Shown: piece by piece, positions 44,818 to 47,607 of the stretch | Layout of the letters: each line of letters starts with the position of its first letter | Position numbering within the stretch: position 1 is the stretch's first letter | Assembly: GCA_020849035.1 (NCBI GenBank) | Contig: JADLHC010000281.1 | Location: 1-47,607, forward strand | Source of the DNA: Planctomycetia bacterium | Lineage (GTDB): Bacteria; Planctomycetota; MHYJ01; WSZJ01 | Reading direction: 5' to 3' | DNA: 47,607 nt | Program-made: the position numbers and the translations under genes | Notes under the pieces: model-generated | Database searches by the model: none | Told to the model about the DNA's origin: nothing | The model's input: only the letters and a program-made list of their open reading frames with translations

Positions 44818-45822
44818 TCAGGCGGGCGGGCCGCCTCGGCGTTCCGCCCTCCGTGTGGCAAGCCAGCCCAGGAGGCCGAGGAGGGAGAATCCGACGGCGT
44901 TGAGGAGGCCGTGGATGTGCTCCATGCGGGGGCGGGTGTAGAGGGGCGGGGTGGAGCCGCGGGCGACGCCCATCGTGTAGTGGCCGGCGTGGTGCATGGA
45001 CCAGATGGCGCAGCCCAGGGCGACGGCGAGGAGGACGCGCGAGAGGCGGCCGGGGAGGCGGGGGAGGACGAGGAAGAGCGTGAAGAAGCAGTAGCCGCCG
45101 AGGGCGAAGGCGAGGAGGAGGGCGCCGCCGACCTCGACGGGTTTGGAGTGGAGGGCGAGGCCGGCGACGAGGATGGGGACGCCGAGGGAGACGCCGGCGG
45201 CGAGGGCGAAGTAGAGGGGGAAGCCCCAGGCGTTCCACGCGCGGAGCCGGCGGCCGGCCTGGCCGACGATGACCGGCGCGGTGAGGCCGGCGAAGTGGAG
45301 GTGGACGGCGAGGAGGAGGACGTAGGGTTCCTCGTAGCCGAGCACGTCCAGGCCCGCGCGCGAAGCGGCGAGGGCGAGGGTGCCGGGGAGGAGCAGCAGG
45401 AGGCCGGTGCTCGTCGCGAGTTCCTCGATCCGGCGGCCGTCCGTTTCGAGGAGCCGGCCGACGGCGGCGGCGGTGGCGCAGACGCCGACGGCGATCCAGG
45501 GAGCGATGAGGGCGGCGGAGAGCGCGCCGACCGGCAGGAAGATGGACGCGAACGCCGCGGCGGCGGCGGGCGGCTGGAGCCAGGCGGCGAGGCGCCACGC
45601 GCCGGAACCGCGGCCGGAAGGCTCGGCCAGTTTCAGCGCCAGCGGGACGTTCACGAGCGGGGCGAGGATGAAGACGCCGATGATGAAAAGCTGCTCGCCG
45701 TACTCGAGTCCCAGCGTCGTCCAGCGCTTGTGGACGGCGTGGCCCAGGATGCACCACACCGCGAACCCCGCGGCGGCGCTCCAGCCGAGCAGTAGGGAGG
45801 CCTTCTCGTTTCCGGTCGCCAT
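44818..45822 (-). CDS. YndJ-like multi-spanning membrane protein
   Basis: The 334-residue protein has about nine to ten hydrophobic segments and histidine-containing helices: AVHLHFAGLTAPVIVG near residue 190 and SMHHAGHYTMGV near 270. These resemble the YndJ family, whose function is unknown. I chose the ATG at 45822 (MATGNEKASLLLG) because the longer frame adds a non-hydrophobic, Arg/Pro-rich stretch. It is divergent from the HAD gene. Confidence 0.65.
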   Translation of the reverse strand: MATGNEKASLLLGWSAAAGFAVWCILGHAVHKRWTTLGLEYGEQLFIIGVFILAPLVNVPLALKLAEPSGRGSGAWRLAAWLQPPAAAAAFASIFLPVGALSAALIAPWIAVGVCATAAAVGRLLETDGRRIEELATSTGLLLLLPGTLALAASRAGLDVLGYEEPYVLLLAVHLHFAGLTAPVIVGQAGRRLRAWNAWGFPLYFALAAGVSLGVPILVAGLALHSKPVEVGGALLLAFALGGYCFFTLFLVLPRLPGRLSRVLLAVALGCAIWSMHHAGHYTMGVARGSTPPLYTRPRMEHIHGLLNAVGFSLLGLLGWLATRRAERRGGPPA

Positions 45823-45910
45823 CGGTGCGGGAGAATCGCAGGCCCTGCGAAACCCGGCAACCGGAATCCGGGACGTTGCCCGGCCGCGGGCGGGCGGCGA
45901 GAATCCGCGC

Positions 45911-46468
45911 ATGAGCGCTTCACGCCGCCGCACCGACGCCCCCGTGGCGGTCGTGGACCTCGACGGGACGCTGTGCGACTACGACGGGGCGGCGGCGCGG
46001 GACGTGGCGCGCGCGCTGGGCGGAGACCGGGTGAGCGCGGCGACGCGGTTGCGGATCGAGCGGCTGGTGACGTCGCAGCCGGGGTGGTGGGCGTCGCTCA
46101 AGCCGCTGCCGACGGGCTTCCGGATCCTGCGGCTGCTGCGCGGGATGGGGTTCCGGCTGGCGGTGCTGACGAAGGGTCCCGCGGGGTCGCACGGCGCGTG
46201 GTCGGAGAAGGTCGCGTGGTGCGCGAGGCACCTGCCGGACGCGGACGTGACGGTGACGCACGACAAGGCGCTGGTGCACGGCCGCGTGATGGTGGACGAC
46301 TGGCCGGAGGCGATCGAGGGGTGGCTGCGCTGGCGTCCGCAGGCGCTCGTGCTGATGCCGGCGCAGCCGTGGAATCGCGGCTTCCGCCACCCGAACGTCC
46401 GCCGCATCGCGACGGCGAAGGACCTGGCGCGGGCGAAGCCGGGACTGGCGGCGATCGCCCGGGGCTAA
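45911..46468 (+). CDS. HAD-superfamily 5'(3')-deoxyribonucleotidase-like phosphatase
   Basis: The 185-residue protein has the HAD motifs: nucleophile region VVDLDGTLCDYDGA (Asp17 and Asp19), VLTKGP in motif II, Lys in THDKALVHGRVM, and the acidic pair VMVDDWPEA in motif IV. The overall layout resembles NT5C-type nucleotidases that remove phosphate from (deoxy)nucleoside monophosphates; exact substrate is not certain. Its TAA stop shares a 4-bp CTAA overlap with the convergent gene's TAG stop. Confidence 0.8.
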   Translation: MSASRRRTDAPVAVVDLDGTLCDYDGAAARDVARALGGDRVSAATRLRIERLVTSQPGWWASLKPLPTGFRILRLLRGMGFRLAVLTKGPAGSHGAWSEKVAWCARHLPDADVTVTHDKALVHGRVMVDDWPEAIEGWLRWRPQALVLMPAQPWNRGFRHPNVRRIATAKDLARAKPGLAAIARG

Positions 46469-47607
46469 CCCGCCTGCCCGCGGTGCCACGCCGCCCGCGC
46501 CGCCGCCGCCGGGCCCGCGACCGCCGCGCGCTGCCCGTAAAACGCCGCCGCCGCCGTATGGAAGCCGCGCCTCTCCTCCGCCGTCAGCGCCGCCTCCGCC
46601 CGGTCCCGCATCCCCCGGTGCGGGAAAAGCAGTTCGCCGTCGCCGCGCATCAGGGATCCCCGGCGCTCGAGCAGCCAGCCGCCCCCGCGGGCCGCCGCCA
46701 GCTCCTCCGTGCTGTCGCGCAGCAGGATCCGCTCGAGGGTGAAGCGCCAGCAGGAGCGGCCGAGGACGGCGGCGGCGCCGAGGAGCTCGCGGAGTTCCGG
46801 CGGCGCCGGCGCGAACGGCCGCGGCGCCGGGGCCCGCTCGACCGCGCGGAATCCCGGCGGAAGCGGCGTTCCGGGCGCGGCGGTCGCGAAGACCGCGGCG
46901 CCGCACGCGGCGAGCGCTTCCCGTTCCTCCGGCTGCGCGTCCTCGAGGTCCTCCACGCACAGGAGCGTCGCGCGGCCCAGGGCCGCGATCCACGCGGCCC
47001 GCGCAACCTCGGGTCCCGGCGGCGGCGGGTCGCCGTCCGCGTTCAGCCGCAGGCCGAGCGAGAGCGCGATCGCGTCCGCCTCCGCCGCGCCTCCGCCCAG
47101 GCGTTTCACGGCCGCCACCACGCGCTCTCCGTCCCAGCGGTCGTGCCCGCTCGCCGCCGCCTCGGCGCGCAGGATGTCGCCCGGAGCGCCCCAGGGCGCG
47201 GGCGGCCGGCGCTCGCAGCGGCCGCAGGCGACCCAGGCGTCGGAGGAGGCGGCGCGGACGCGGTCGCGGACGGCGCGGAGGAGCGTCGAGCGCCCGCTTC
47301 CCGGCGGCCCCACGAACGCGATGCGCGCGCCCGGCCGGACCTCGGCGGCCCAGGTTTCCGCATCCGGCACGGGCACGGCCTCGCCGAACTCCCCCGGCGG
47401 CCCGATCTCCTCCACGACCTCATACGGCGGCAGGGCCTCGCCGCCGGCCTCGATCACCGGCATCTCGTGGAACCGGAACCTCCTCGGGATCTGCCGCTCG
47501 ACCGCCTTGGAGATCCAGACCGCGCCCGGGGGCGCCGCCTCGGCCAGCGCCCGCGCCCCGGCCCGCCCCGTATGCACCCCCGCCCGCCCCTCGAACCCCG
47601 CCTCGGC
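46465..47607 (-). CDS. Partial adenylate/guanylate cyclase-like and AAA ATPase signalling protein (5' end outside window)
   Basis: The frame is open to the right edge, so the N-terminus is missing. The first visible residues (AGVHTGRAGARALAEAAPPGAVWIS) match the end of a class III cyclase catalytic domain (IHTGE... A...A.PG.V..S). A P-loop ATPase follows with Walker A GPPGSGRST (about residue 105 of the visible part), a Walker B-like LLCVEDLEDA, and a winged-helix-like region ending near LFPHRGMRDRAEAAL. Such proteins usually continue into a long TPR domain, but this one stops shortly after. At least 380 residues are present. It is probably a cytoplasmic signal-dependent regulator. Confidence 0.7.
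   Translation of the reverse strand, partial: AEAGFEGRAGVHTGRAGARALAEAAPPGAVWISKAVERQIPRRFRFHEMPVIEAGGEALPPYEVVEEIGPPGEFGEAVPVPDAETWAAEVRPGARIAFVGPPGSGRSTLLRAVRDRVRAASSDAWVACGRCERRPPAPWGAPGDILRAEAAASGHDRWDGERVVAAVKRLGGGAAEADAIALSLGLRLNADGDPPPPGPEVARAAWIAALGRATLLCVEDLEDAQPEEREALAACGAAVFATAAPGTPLPPGFRAVERAPAPRPFAPAPPELRELLGAAAVLGRSCWRFTLERILLRDSTEELAAARGGGWLLERRGSLMRGDGELLFPHRGMRDRAEAALTAEERRGFHTAAAAFYGQRAAVAGPAAAARAAWHRGQAG

Overview
The window is a very GC-rich bacterial chromosome segment that probably spans the replication-origin neighbourhood. Housekeeping genes suggest an uncultured, Planctomycetota-like or related Gram-negative lineage: a membrane Ser/Thr kinase with TPRs, secreted CxxC-rich and TPR proteins, an FHA protein, a Uma2 protein, and a giant alpha-2-macroglobulin-like secreted protein. 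This assignment is an inference from protein style, not from a marker-gene search.

Positions 1-8399 hold a type I-E CRISPR-Cas locus, all on the minus strand: cas8e - cse2 - cas7e - cas5e - cas6e - (unknown 121-aa gene) - cas1 - cas2e - leader - array. The array has 22 complete 29-bp repeats with 32-nt spacers and runs off the left edge. Two features make it exceptional. The Cas5 subunit carries a C-terminal HNH nuclease domain, and no cas3 helicase-nuclease is present where it is normally found. This is the architecture of the rare Cas5-HNH variant, in which Cascade itself is expected to cut DNA. An extra small helical protein is encoded between cas6 and cas1.

Positions 8600-16355 are a moaB gene and the replication cluster gyrB, dciA, a hypothetical gene, dnaN and dnaA, all on the minus strand. 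GyrB appears to carry an N-terminal DUF721/DciA-like domain directly after a free-standing DciA gene. The dnaA-dnaN spacer contains a perfect DnaA box and is the best oriC candidate. Positions 16551-23299 encode a cysteine desulfurase, an FHA protein, a secreted CxxC-repeat protein and a kinase-RING-TPR membrane protein.

Positions 23420-36024 are a mixed region: a PilB/GspE-type ATPase and hutI, an orphan Phd-like antitoxin, a zinc-ribbon membrane protein, rsgA, an AhpD-like protein with a Cys/Gly tail, a small membrane protein, pyrD, a probable selenoprotein with an in-frame UGA and a following hairpin, a GAF-PAS protein, Uma2, and a BtuFCD-like ABC importer. Positions 36329-47607 hold the 2401-residue alpha-2-macroglobulin/TPR protein, an MFS transporter, a YndJ-like membrane protein, a HAD nucleotidase and the C-terminal part of a cyclase-ATPase.

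The cas genes look visibly less GC-extreme than their neighbours, which is consistent with horizontal acquisition beside the origin.
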